A stretch of DNA of 64,000 bases from Bacteroidales bacterium CF. GTDB taxonomy: Bacteria > Bacteroidota > Bacteroidia > Bacteroidales > UBA932. The position numbers and the translations under genes were made by a program. This document shows positions 35,216-43,060 of this stretch, piece by piece. Each line of letters opens with the position of its first letter. Within the stretch, counting starts at the first letter, position 1. The notes below the pieces were generated by a model that saw only the letters and a list, made by a program, of their open reading frames with translations, had not been told where the DNA came from and searched no databases. The stretch spans positions 1,612,001 to 1,676,000 of the forward strand of contig CP006772.1 of NCBI GenBank assembly GCA_000473305.1, in the 5' to 3' direction.

Positions 35216-37015
35216 TTATTGAACATGAATTGCAGTAAACTTACACTTATCGTAGCATGCACCGCAACGGATACACTTGTCAGCGTCAATTACATGAGGC
35301 TGGCGTTTCTCACCTGAAATCGCTCCTACAGGGCAAGATCTTGAACAAGCAGTACAGCCTGTACACTTATCTGTAAGAATAGTGTAAAGTTTAAGTGCCT
35401 TACACTGACCGGCAGGACATATTCTCTCGGTAACGTGAGCCTTATACTCATCATAGAAGTGTTCAATAGTAGAGAGAACAGGGTTTGGAGATGTCTGTCC
35501 GAGACCACAGAGAGCTGTATCTTTTATAACAGCACCGAGGTTTTTGAGATATTCTACATCTTCGATAGTTCCCTTACCGCTGCATATCTTCTCAAGCATT
35601 TCATGTAAACGCTTGTTTCCGACACGGCATGGGGCACATTTGCCGCATGACTCGTCTACCGTAAACTCCAGATAGAATTTTGCAACTGAGACCATACAGT
35701 CGTCCTCGTCCATAACAATCATACCGCCTGAACCCATCATAGAACCGGCAGCAATCAGGTTGTCAAAATCGATAGGTGTGTCAAGGTGTTTCTCTGTCAG
35801 ACATCCGCCTGAAGGACCACCTGTCTGGACAGCTTTAAATTTCTTGCCGTCTTTTATACCACCGCCGATTTCAAAAATAACCTCTCTCAAGGTTGTTCCC
35901 ATAGGAACCTCGATAAGACCTACGTTATTGATTTTTCCTGCAAGGGCAAATACTTTTGTACCCTTTGACCTCTCTGTTCCAATGCTTGCAAACCACTCGG
36001 CACCTTTAAGAATTATGGCAGGAATATTTGCAAATGTCTCAACGTTATTTACATTGGTTGGTTTTCCAAGATAACCGCTTTGAGCCGGGAATGGTGGTTT
36101 TACGGTTGGCTCACCTCTGAGTCCCTCCATAGAGTGGATCAATGCTGTCTCTTCACCGCAAACGAATGCTCCGGCTCCGTATCTTAACTCGATGTCAAAA
36201 TCGAATCCTGAACCGAGAATGTCTGTCCCAAGAAGGCCATATTCACGACACTGCCTTGCTGCTATTTTCAAGCGTTGAATTGCAAGGGGGTACTCAGCAC
36301 GGATATAGACGATACCCTTAGTTGCACCTATACAGTAACCGCAGATCGCCATTGCCTCAATAATAGAGTGAGGGTCACCCTCAAGTATTGAACGGTCCAT
36401 GAATGCCCCCGGGTCTCCCTCATCGGCATTGCAGACTACATATTTCTGATCGGCTTTGTTGCCTGCTGCAATCTCCCACTTGAGACCTGTCGGGAATCCT
36501 CCGCCGCCCCTGCCTCTTAATCCCGATTTTTTGATTAAATCAATAACCTGCTGGTTGGTCATCTCTGTCAAAACCTTGCCCAGAGCTGCATATCCGTCTC
36601 GTGCTATATACTCGTCAATATTCTCAGGGTTGATGAATCCGCAATTCCTTAAAGCAATACGGATCTGCTTCTGATAGAACCCCATATGCTTTGAGTCTGC
36701 AATGTGTTCTTTTGTAGCAGGATCCTCGTAAAGCAGTCTTGTTACCTTTCTTCCCTTAAGCACGTGCTCGCTGATAATCTCCTTGCAATCCTCCGGCTTA
36801 ACCTGAGTATAGAAAGTATTATCCGGAATGATTTTTACTATAGGTCCCTTCTCACAAAAACCAAAACAACCGGTTATGACAACTTGTGCCTCATTCTCAA
36901 GACCGAGATTCTTTATCTCCTCTTTAAGATTACCGGCAATCTTCTCACTTTGTGATGCCCGGCAACCTGTTCCGCCGCAAACTAAAAGATGCATTTTATA
37001 CTGTGCCATATCCAT
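35216..37015 (-). CDS. NADH-binding hydrogenase subunit, NuoF-like (HndC/HydB)
   Basis: A 599-aa flavoprotein. An N-terminal thioredoxin-like [2Fe-2S] domain (CGGTGCRAS, GCFGFCEKGP) precedes the NuoF core, with FMN/NADH motifs GLRGRGGGGFPTGLKWE and GAGAFVCGEETALIHSMEG and the [4Fe-4S] motif ESCGKCAPCRVG. A C-terminal pair of [4Fe-4S] motifs (CTGCTACSRSCP, CIRCGACYDKCK) completes the HydB architecture. This subunit holds the FMN where NADH is oxidised or reduced; in HydABC-type enzymes it is tied to bifurcation. A second in-frame ATG (37009) is possible. The start abuts the stop of the HndB-like gene. Confidence 0.95.
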   Translation of the reverse strand: MDMAQYKMHLLVCGGTGCRASQSEKIAGNLKEEIKNLGLENEAQVVITGCFGFCEKGPIVKIIPDNTFYTQVKPEDCKEIISEHVLKGRKVTRLLYEDPATKEHIADSKHMGFYQKQIRIALRNCGFINPENIDEYIARDGYAALGKVLTEMTNQQVIDLIKKSGLRGRGGGGFPTGLKWEIAAGNKADQKYVVCNADEGDPGAFMDRSILEGDPHSIIEAMAICGYCIGATKGIVYIRAEYPLAIQRLKIAARQCREYGLLGTDILGSGFDFDIELRYGAGAFVCGEETALIHSMEGLRGEPTVKPPFPAQSGYLGKPTNVNNVETFANIPAIILKGAEWFASIGTERSKGTKVFALAGKINNVGLIEVPMGTTLREVIFEIGGGIKDGKKFKAVQTGGPSGGCLTEKHLDTPIDFDNLIAAGSMMGSGGMIVMDEDDCMVSVAKFYLEFTVDESCGKCAPCRVGNKRLHEMLEKICSGKGTIEDVEYLKNLGAVIKDTALCGLGQTSPNPVLSTIEHFYDEYKAHVTERICPAGQCKALKLYTILTDKCTGCTACSRSCPVGAISGEKRQPHVIDADKCIRCGACYDKCKFTAIHVQ

Positions 37016-37417
37016 CTATTTTTTTTCGTTTATGGTCTGGTAATTAACAGGAATGATACCTTCAAGGAGTTCACCTTTTCCGATATATCTCTCAATGATG
37101 TCAATTGCAACCTTTGAGTCAACATAGCCAAAAACAACAGGATCCTTGCCCGGAATCCTCACTTCAACTGTAGGTTCTGCATAACAGTATCCCATGCATC
37201 CACCCTGAGTTACTACCGCCTGTACTTTGTCTTTTTCAATCTTCTCGATAAGAGTGTTCATGACCGTTCTTGCTCCCGAAGCGATCCCACATGTTGCCAT
37301 AGCCACGCGTATCTGAACCAAAGACTCTGGCGAATTGCTCTTTTCACGGATATTCATCCCGCTCTCAAGATCTTGCTTCATCTTGCGCAAATCGTCAATT
37401 GATTTAATCTTGTTCAT
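37016..37417 (-). CDS. thioredoxin-like [2Fe-2S] protein, HndB-like
   Basis: A 133-aa protein with a thioredoxin-like [2Fe-2S] ferredoxin domain; the four cysteines are in MATCGIASGAR and TQGGCMGYCYAEP. It corresponds to HndB of tetrameric NAD(P)-reducing [FeFe]-hydrogenases, and in domain terms to the N-terminus of NuoF. It is the first gene of the hydrogenase structural operon, with a candidate promoter at 37460-37490, and abuts the NuoF-like gene with no gap. Its role in electron transfer is inferred from the family. Confidence 0.87.
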   Translation of the reverse strand: MNKIKSIDDLRKMKQDLESGMNIREKSNSPESLVQIRVAMATCGIASGARTVMNTLIEKIEKDKVQAVVTQGGCMGYCYAEPTVEVRIPGKDPVVFGYVDSKVAIDIIERYIGKGELLEGIIPVNYQTINEKK

Positions 37418-37459
37418 AAATAATTGGTTATTTGATAGTTAATCGTTTGTGATAAAGTA

Positions 37460-37490
37460 TAAAATTAGTAATAAATATATCAAAAACAAA
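37460..37490 (-). promoter_or_regulatory. candidate promoter of the hydrogenase structural operon
   Basis: On the - strand: TTTG (37487-37490), exactly 19 bp, then TAATTTTA (37460-37467), one mismatch to TAnnTTTG. The predicted start site is near 37453, giving a leader of about 36 nt to the HndB-like gene. Confidence 0.45.
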
Positions 37491-37491
37491 T

Positions 37492-37517
37492 AAATTTTAA
37501 CTTTTTAGTTAAAATTT
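37492..37517. repeat. 11-bp perfect inverted repeat at the sirtuin stop
   Basis: AAATTTTAACT (37492-37502) and AGTTAAAATTT (37507-37517) around TTTT. It spans the sirtuin stop codon and ends two bases from the TTTG of the hydrogenase promoter. It could be a weak terminator for the upstream cassette or an operator for the hydrogenase operon. Confidence 0.55.
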
Positions 37518-38212
37518 GTAATCATTTTGCCCGAAACTAGTTCATCGTATAACCTTGGTAAGCCGATAGCAGCTCTTTTGCAAATATACCTGACCCCTTT
37601 CAATTTAACTCTTAAAGGTGATGGGTCAACAAGATAGACAGGGACATTGTCCGGAATATTATAAATTAGCGATGCTGCCGGATAGACCTCCAGAGATGTT
37701 CCGACAACTATTAAAATATCAGCCTTCGACGCTATCTCTGATGCTTTTTCAAACATAGGGACCGGCTCTCCGAAAAATACTATGTGCGGTCTCAACTGAC
37801 CTCCGTCCGGGGCAAGATCGCCCACATGCAAATCATCATTAATATTGGCAATGTATGATGGGTCTTTCATGCTCCTGCATTTCATCAACTCTCCGTGGAG
37901 GTGCAGGACCCTGGAACTTCCGGCCCGTTCATGCAGGTCATCCACATTCTGAGTTATTACATCTACATCATAGAATTCTTCAAGCCTTGCAAGAGCTTTG
38001 TGACCCTCATTCGGTTCTGCGGATTTAAGCTGGTGCCTCCTCTTATTGTAAAAATCAAGCACCAGTTCAGGATTTCTTATAAGAGCCTCCGGTGTACAGA
38101 CATCTTCAACTCGATGTTTTGCCCACAGGCCGTCTGCATCGCGAAAAGTTTCCAGTCCGCTGTCGGCACTGATTCCTGCCCCAGAAAGCACGACAATGTG
38201 AGCTTTATTCAT
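37505..38212 (-). CDS. cobB: NAD-dependent protein deacylase (sirtuin, SIRT5-like)
   Basis: A 235-aa sirtuin. NAD-binding motifs are LSGAGISADSGLETFRD and ITQNVDDLHERAGS with catalytic His in HLHGEL, plus VVGTSLEVYPAA. The Tyr-x-x-Arg pair of class III enzymes, which prefer succinyl- or malonyl-lysine, is seen in LDFYNKRRHQL. The usual zinc-binding Cys tetrad is missing (one Cys only in ELMKCRSM); this appears common in Bacteroidota homologues. Its start overlaps the stop of the HATPase gene by 8 bp, so it is translationally coupled to the putative H2-sensing cassette and lies directly upstream of the hydrogenase operon. Confidence 0.92.
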   Translation of the reverse strand: MNKAHIVVLSGAGISADSGLETFRDADGLWAKHRVEDVCTPEALIRNPELVLDFYNKRRHQLKSAEPNEGHKALARLEEFYDVDVITQNVDDLHERAGSSRVLHLHGELMKCRSMKDPSYIANINDDLHVGDLAPDGGQLRPHIVFFGEPVPMFEKASEIASKADILIVVGTSLEVYPAASLIYNIPDNVPVYLVDPSPLRVKLKGVRYICKRAAIGLPRLYDELVSGKMITNFN

Positions 38213-38750
38213 CTCTCAGATCCTTGATGTTCTCTTTTATCATCTCCGTGAGAATCCTTATCACTGAGGCATCATTTAGCGGTGTCCCCTCCAGAGCCTC
38301 CTTTATCTCTATTGTGTCAAAAACATACTCTCCCCTGCCGATAATATACCGAAGAATGAAATCCTTTTCAGGGTTCGCCGATACTGTAAGGATAAAAGCA
38401 TTCGCAACATCACCCAGAGGAGGACGGTCTATATGGGACATTTTGAACCAAGCCCTCACATAAGTACCCACACCGACCTCTGATTTTATCTCAATACCTC
38501 CGCCACTCTGCTCTGCAGATTGTTTAAGGAGTGGAATGCCCATTCCTACTTTCCTTGTTGTCCTGGAGGTGAAGAATGGATCCGTAAGTCGTTCTACCTG
38601 CTCCTTGTTCATTCCACAACCATTATCCTCAATTATTATCTCGAGCCTGTCCGAAGGCCCGTCCTCCTCCACGGTCAGCTTTACAAGGATAGCCCCTGCA
38701 CTCAGTGAGTTCTGGATTATATCCAGTATATGCATCGCCAAATCATTCAT
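38205..38750 (-). CDS. HATPase-domain protein (histidine-kinase-like ATPase)
   Basis: A 181-aa protein whose N-terminal two thirds is a GHKL ATPase domain: N-box MHILDIIQNSLSAGA, G1 box IIIEDNGCGMNKEQ, F-box DPFFTSR and G2 box RKVGMGIPLL. No dimerisation/phosphoacceptor His domain, membrane segment or sensor is present. The C-terminal part (~residues 110-181) is a small uncharacterised domain. Such stand-alone kinases are found beside [FeFe]-hydrogenase genes in anaerobic Firmicutes and Thermotogae. It overlaps the PHP gene by 4 bp and the sirtuin by 8 bp. Substrate unknown. Confidence 0.85.
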   Translation of the reverse strand: MNDLAMHILDIIQNSLSAGAILVKLTVEEDGPSDRLEIIIEDNGCGMNKEQVERLTDPFFTSRTTRKVGMGIPLLKQSAEQSGGGIEIKSEVGVGTYVRAWFKMSHIDRPPLGDVANAFILTVSANPEKDFILRYIIGRGEYVFDTIEIKEALEGTPLNDASVIRILTEMIKENIKDLRDE

Positions 38751-39466
38751 AACAACACTTTATTATTTTTCAGGGCACCTTTAAGGAACTCGAAATTAGG
38801 TTTTTCTATATCAAAGAATGTAAAAATATCTCCAAAATCAGCGGGATAATGAGCATCAGAGGAGTGCAGGAAACAATACTCCTTTAACCAGCCGCATGCA
38901 CTTATCAAGCCGGGCAGATCCGCTCTCTTTGAGAGTTCTAAAGCATCAGCCTTAAGTCCGGGTGGCACGAATCCAAGCTGACTTATCAGGGAGTTTTGGG
39001 GTTTGTCTATGTGTGCAGGTATAAAAAGCCCGCCTATTGAATGTATGAACTCCTCTGTCTGATCTATCGACCTGTTTAGTGCACTTATCAAAAGGGTGGG
39101 TTCCTGATACAAAACCTCCTCCATTTCATTTACTACCAACTGGTATCCAAAGTACTCCTCGTTGTTCGGTATTTTGGGCAGATAGCTGTCAATCCACTCC
39201 TGCAAGAGCCCTCTCATAGAGTAATCAACCAGTGCAATGACATGAACCTCCTCTTTTGTCGTAATTTCGGCCCCGCACAAAACCTCAACGCCTTCCCTTT
39301 TGCCGATTCTTACCACCTCTTCGCATTGCCTTGTTGAATTGTGGTCAGTGATTGCAATAAGATCAAGCCCCTTCTCCTTAGCCCTTTGTACAATAAAAGA
39401 GGGGGTCATCTCAATGTCTCCGCATGGGGAGAGAATCGTATGTATGTGAAGGTCAGCCCTTATCAT
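38747..39466 (-). CDS. PHP-domain phosphoesterase
   Basis: A 239-aa PHP (polymerase and histidinol phosphatase) metal-dependent hydrolase. Motif I is RADLHIHTILSPCGD, motif II is IAITDHNSTRQ, and later metal ligands fall in GGLFIPAHIDKP and FLHSSDAHYPADFGDI. The family hydrolyses phosphoesters of small molecules or nucleotides. In this operon it may act on a signalling nucleotide or phosphoprotein, but that is inference. It overlaps genes on both sides by 4 bp (ATGA), showing translational coupling. Confidence 0.9.
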   Translation of the reverse strand: MIRADLHIHTILSPCGDIEMTPSFIVQRAKEKGLDLIAITDHNSTRQCEEVVRIGKREGVEVLCGAEITTKEEVHVIALVDYSMRGLLQEWIDSYLPKIPNNEEYFGYQLVVNEMEEVLYQEPTLLISALNRSIDQTEEFIHSIGGLFIPAHIDKPQNSLISQLGFVPPGLKADALELSKRADLPGLISACGWLKEYCFLHSSDAHYPADFGDIFTFFDIEKPNFEFLKGALKNNKVLL

Positions 39467-39795
39467 TTGAGTATATTGAACAGTTCTCCGGAGAGTTCAA
39501 ATGCCTCCAGATTACTACCCAATATAGGAATACCTTCCGCCAACGATGCCTCGATTGTATCGGCCTCAGGTTTAAAACCCTTAACGAGGATTATTGCTGC
39601 AAGATCTTTCAGAGTGGCTACTGCCATTACATTCTTGTGAGTCTGAAGGGTAATCCAGATTTGTCCCTCCCTTGCATGACCCATAACATCTGAGAGAAGG
39701 TCCGAGGTGTATCCCCCCTTGACAACCCTGTCAACACCTTCCGGAGCCGAAAAGATTTCCAGATTTAACTTTTCAATTACATCTTTTACTATCAT
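39463..39795 (-). CDS. DRTGG-domain protein (first copy)
   Basis: A 110-aa protein made of a single DRTGG domain: DVIEKLNLEIFSAPEGVDRVVKGGYTSDLLSDVMGHAREGQIWITL. DRTGG domains occur with CBS domains and in PTA-like or HPr-kinase-like proteins, and are thought to bind ligands; the stand-alone function is unknown. A second copy lies at 41557-41901 in the same operon. It overlaps the PHP gene by 4 bp and starts 9 bp after the sensory hydrogenase. Confidence 0.85.
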   Translation of the reverse strand: MIVKDVIEKLNLEIFSAPEGVDRVVKGGYTSDLLSDVMGHAREGQIWITLQTHKNVMAVATLKDLAAIILVKGFKPEADTIEASLAEGIPILGSNLEAFELSGELFNILK

Positions 39796-39804
39796 ATCGG
39801 GTAA

Positions 39805-41145
39805 TTAATAATTTCTCTTTACAAAACGATCCTTTCCCCAGATACTCTCCATAATATTAACAGCCTCTTCAAGAGAGAGTTCCCCCCTCTTTTCATATAG
39901 AGTTCTCAGGAATATACAGTCATTAATATCCGCCTGTCCCTTCACCACATCCTCGGACAAAGCCTCACAACTTGGAGCTCCGCATGCTCCGCAGTCAATA
40001 CCGGGAAAAAGTTTTCTAAGCTCTCTCGCCTTTTCCATCTTAATGATTGCCATGTCCAGATCCCTGTCATATTTCACCATTGAGCGCGGCTCAACCTTGT
40101 CCATGTGTATCACGGCAGAACAGTGCTTTTTGTAATCACTGACGAGTTCATGTACCCTACCCAGAGTAGAAGCGTATTTCCTCATGCTCTCCGCTATAAG
40201 GAAACGATTTCTATGAGAAAGGATTCCCCCGGCACAAGATTCATCACAAGCTCTCAGCTCAAGAAAATCAATTCCTTCAACCTCCTCATTCTCAAGTATC
40301 TCTAGAAATTCCACGACATTCTTCATCCCATCTATCGAAAGAGTCTTTCCCTCAATGTGTACCTCTTCTCCTCCGGTTGTCGGGAATAAAACCCCCTTGG
40401 AAGATATTGCGCCATTGACAAACACCTCTTTTGTAATTGGTATCCTTTGTTTATAAGCAAGATAGACCTTGTTATAAAAATAATCCATATTAATAACGCC
40501 GTTAATCGGAGATGTGTATCCACCGACAGGAGACTTAACAGCAGCAATTTTACCAATGCATGGGGTAAGATAAAAAATACCAAGGTCACTTTCAGCAACA
40601 CCCTTTTCTGCATATTTCCGCTTATAATACTGGGCAGTAATCTCTATTGGCGGAAGCAATCTCATTATGTTCTCAACAAGAGAGGGAAATCTGACCTGTA
40701 TAAGTCTTACCACGGCAGGACAAAATGATGAAATCACCGGTTTCACGGCATTTCTGACATATTCATTCTCCTCATCTATCAAAGAATCTATACTCTGCTC
40801 AACAGCACAAATTTCGGTAAAACCAAGCTCTCCAATAATTTCATTAATCTGCTTCTTGGTTATGTTGTCACTGAATTGTGCATAGAAAACAGATGGCACA
40901 AGCAATACGCGATGTTTATAGTTGAAAATCCGGCTGAAATCATCATCCATAACCCTTATTGCGCGGGTAGGGCACTCTCTGTAACACTCTCCACAGTCAA
41001 TACACCAGTCGACATGAATCTTTGCCTTTCCCTCAGACACTCTCAGTGCTTCTGTAGGACATACCTTCATACAATGTGAGCAACCGATGCAAATATCGTT
41101 GTCTATTTGAAGTGCTCTGTTGTATGTTGTCTGCTCCAGTTTCAT
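39805..41145 (-). CDS. putative sensory [FeFe]-hydrogenase (group C/D-like)
   Basis: A 446-aa protein: two N-terminal [4Fe-4S] motifs (CIGCSHCMKVCP, CIDCGECYRECP), a compact H-cluster domain, then a C-terminal 4-Cys Fe-S motif (C385, C388, C393, C410; DCGACGAPSCEAL). The four H-cluster cysteines are kept (C142, C196, C300, C304), but the loops differ from catalytic enzymes: SSFCPAVV instead of TSCCPAW, LTPCIGK instead of MPCxxK, and RACDESCAGG. The proton-relay Cys is replaced by Phe. Such enzymes are regarded as putative H2 or redox sensors. No PAS domain is present, which fits group D better than C. It is coupled to the RsbW-like gene by a 4-bp overlap. Confidence 0.88.
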   Translation of the reverse strand: MKLEQTTYNRALQIDNDICIGCSHCMKVCPTEALRVSEGKAKIHVDWCIDCGECYRECPTRAIRVMDDDFSRIFNYKHRVLLVPSVFYAQFSDNITKKQINEIIGELGFTEICAVEQSIDSLIDEENEYVRNAVKPVISSFCPAVVRLIQVRFPSLVENIMRLLPPIEITAQYYKRKYAEKGVAESDLGIFYLTPCIGKIAAVKSPVGGYTSPINGVINMDYFYNKVYLAYKQRIPITKEVFVNGAISSKGVLFPTTGGEEVHIEGKTLSIDGMKNVVEFLEILENEEVEGIDFLELRACDESCAGGILSHRNRFLIAESMRKYASTLGRVHELVSDYKKHCSAVIHMDKVEPRSMVKYDRDLDMAIIKMEKARELRKLFPGIDCGACGAPSCEALSEDVVKGQADINDCIFLRTLYEKRGELSLEEAVNIMESIWGKDRFVKRNY

Positions 41146-41555
41146 CTGAACTTTATCTCTATATTCAGGGAGGTTCCCTTACCTACTATGGTATCTATCG
41201 TAAAAACATCAGAGTTGTCACTTATATTAGGCAACCCCATTCCGGCACCAAAGCCCATCTCCCTTACCTCTTTCGATGCTGTGGAGAATCCCTTTGTCAT
41301 AGCCTTCTCCACATCCGGAATTCCGGGCCCCTCATCCTCTAGTTTCAACACAATCCCGGAACTGCTTATCTCTGCATCAATCTTTCCCCTGTATGCATGA
41401 GCCACAATGTTAACCTCCGCCTCATACAAAGCAACCACAACCCTTTTTATCACAGAAGGATCGATATTTAGTTGCTTCAGCACCCTCTTTATCTGCGATG
41501 AGGCACTTCCAGCATTAGAGAAATCACCGCCCTCTACATTAAACTCAAGATGCAT
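41142..41555 (-). CDS. RsbW-like ATP-binding protein (anti-sigma-type serine kinase fold)
   Basis: A 137-aa GHKL ATPase of the RsbW/SpoIIAB type. The N-box is VALYEAEVNIVAHAYRG, G1 is LKLEDEGPGIPDVEKAM, and the ATP lid is GFGAGMGLPNIS. RsbW proteins phosphorylate STAS antagonists or bind sigma factors; a STAS protein exists in this window (62603-63856) but is far away and in a different operon. Here the partner is more likely within the operon. The stop overlaps the start of the sensory hydrogenase by 4 bp. Confidence 0.87.
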   Translation of the reverse strand: MHLEFNVEGGDFSNAGSASSQIKRVLKQLNIDPSVIKRVVVALYEAEVNIVAHAYRGKIDAEISSSGIVLKLEDEGPGIPDVEKAMTKGFSTASKEVREMGFGAGMGLPNISDNSDVFTIDTIVGKGTSLNIEIKFR

Positions 41556-41556
41556 A

Positions 41557-41901
41557 TTAATATACAGGTTTTAAACCATTTGAATACAAAAGACCGGCAC
41601 ACCTGAACAATGAATACTGTGTGCATATTATCACTATATTGCTCTCCTCCGCAATCTCCAGCATGTCAGGAGTTACCTGCTTGTTGCGGCATACAATCAT
41701 ATATGGCACATCAGACATCTCTGCAGTACGCACGGACTGTATGTTGCAAAGCCCGGTCAACAAAATGAAATTCTGGATTTTTACTGTAAGCACATCACTC
41801 ATAAGATCAGAAGCAAAGGCATACTCTACTTCATCATCCAAACGCGACTCCCCTATTACGACAACACCTTCTATAAGTGAACATATTTCAGAGACTTTCA
41901 T
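41557..41901 (-). CDS. DRTGG-domain protein (second copy)
   Basis: A 114-aa single-domain protein resembling the copy at 39463-39795: MKVSEICSLIEGVVV...YAFASDLMSDVLTVKIQN. It shares the SDLLSDV/SDLMSDV core with the first copy but is diverged elsewhere, so the duplication is old. It is the first gene of the sensory cassette, 1 bp before the RsbW-like gene and 5 bp after the GNAT-like gene. Confidence 0.8.
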   Translation of the reverse strand: MKVSEICSLIEGVVVIGESRLDDEVEYAFASDLMSDVLTVKIQNFILLTGLCNIQSVRTAEMSDVPYMIVCRNKQVTPDMLEIAEESNIVIICTQYSLFRCAGLLYSNGLKPVY

Positions 41902-41906
41902 GTTTG

Positions 41907-43022
41907 TTAAAGATTTTTAATATAACACCTTCTCTTCATGTATGGTGCGTAATCATACCTTTCCCATACCTTAAACACAGTATTTTCCTCAGCCTGAGGA
42001 TTTGTGACAGCATATTTCAGGTCAAGTTCCTTGAAACGAGTAGCAAGGTAAGTATGTAACACCGATGATATGCCTGTGTTCTGCCACTCTTTTGCAGCAC
42101 CCATTATCATAAGGTCAATACTGTCATACTTTCTGAAACTCTTCAGAATATGATACCATCCGAACGGGAACATCTTACCTTTAGCCTTCTTCATAGCTTC
42201 AGACAAGCTTGGGAAACATACTGCAAATGCAGCTATTTTATCATTTTCGTCAAGAATAAGACATGTCAGCTCATCCTTCAACAAAGACATATACTCCCTG
42301 CCAATCTCCTCAACCTCAGCATTAGTAAGCGGAACAAAATTTGGTATATTCCTGAAACTTGTATTATAGCTTTCAAAAAAGTCAAAGAGCATCTTCTTGT
42401 TCTTTTTAAACTTTTCAACATCCACAATTCTCAGTTTATGCTTTTCAAGAAGCATTTCATTAATCCTCCTGAGTTTGTCCGGAACTCCGACATTCGCCTC
42501 CAGCTTTATCTGAATCCAGTCAAGCTGCTTCCCGTATCCCAGACGTTCAAGCATCTCACCATAGTACGGAAAGTTGTAGAGACAATTTGAAGGTGGCGTG
42601 TTCTCGAAACCCTCAATCAATATCCCCTGTCTGTACCATGTATTATACCCCAACGGACCATGTATCTCAGTCATACCTAGCGACATACCCCACTTTTCAA
42701 CCTTAGAGAGAAGTGATGACGCAACCTCAAAATTGTTTATAAAATCAAACCACCCGAATCTCACCCTTTTGTTAGACTGATACTCATTTGCCTTTGGGTT
42801 ATAAATACCGGCTATACGGCCTATAATCTCGTTTCTCTCCGAATATGCAAGCCATAGTTTTATCTGGCAATACTCCAGCGAGGGGCTCTTTGTCAAAGAG
42901 TGAATCTCCCCGTTGTCAAAAACAGGGACATATTGCTTGCAATTCTTGTACAGATTATGAGGGAAACGGACGAATGCCCTGATTTGAGCATCGGTTACAG
43001 CCTCACGGATTTCAACTTTCAT
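41907..43022 (-). CDS. GNAT-like acyltransferase of unknown substrate
   Basis: A 371-aa cytoplasmic protein resembling a conserved Bacteroidota family with a GNAT-like fold. An N-terminal half (REAVTDAQIRAFVRFPHNLY, LWLAYSERNEIIGRIAGIYN, FINNFEVASSLLSKVEKWG) is followed by a second acyltransferase-like half (LILDENDKIAAFAVCFPSLS, GISSVLHTYLATRFKELDLKYAVTNPQAEEN). I cannot name the substrate. It is followed after 5 bp by the DRTGG protein and so may be co-transcribed with the H2-sensing cassette; a sirtuin lies in the same run, raising the idea of an acylation/deacylation pair. Confidence 0.65.
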   Translation of the reverse strand: MKVEIREAVTDAQIRAFVRFPHNLYKNCKQYVPVFDNGEIHSLTKSPSLEYCQIKLWLAYSERNEIIGRIAGIYNPKANEYQSNKRVRFGWFDFINNFEVASSLLSKVEKWGMSLGMTEIHGPLGYNTWYRQGILIEGFENTPPSNCLYNFPYYGEMLERLGYGKQLDWIQIKLEANVGVPDKLRRINEMLLEKHKLRIVDVEKFKKNKKMLFDFFESYNTSFRNIPNFVPLTNAEVEEIGREYMSLLKDELTCLILDENDKIAAFAVCFPSLSEAMKKAKGKMFPFGWYHILKSFRKYDSIDLMIMGAAKEWQNTGISSVLHTYLATRFKELDLKYAVTNPQAEENTVFKVWERYDYAPYMKRRCYIKNL

Positions 43023-43051
43023 TACAGGTTTAAATTTTAGGTTACAGAAAA

Positions 43052-43059
43052 CAAATGTA
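43052..43059 (-). promoter_or_regulatory. -7 element before the GNAT gene and sensory cassette
   Basis: CAAATGTA on the + strand reads TACATTTG on the - strand, 29 bp before the GNAT-like ATG and just after the tcdA stop. No TTTG at ideal spacing is seen, so it is a weak candidate. Confidence 0.35.
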
Positions 43060-43060
43060 A

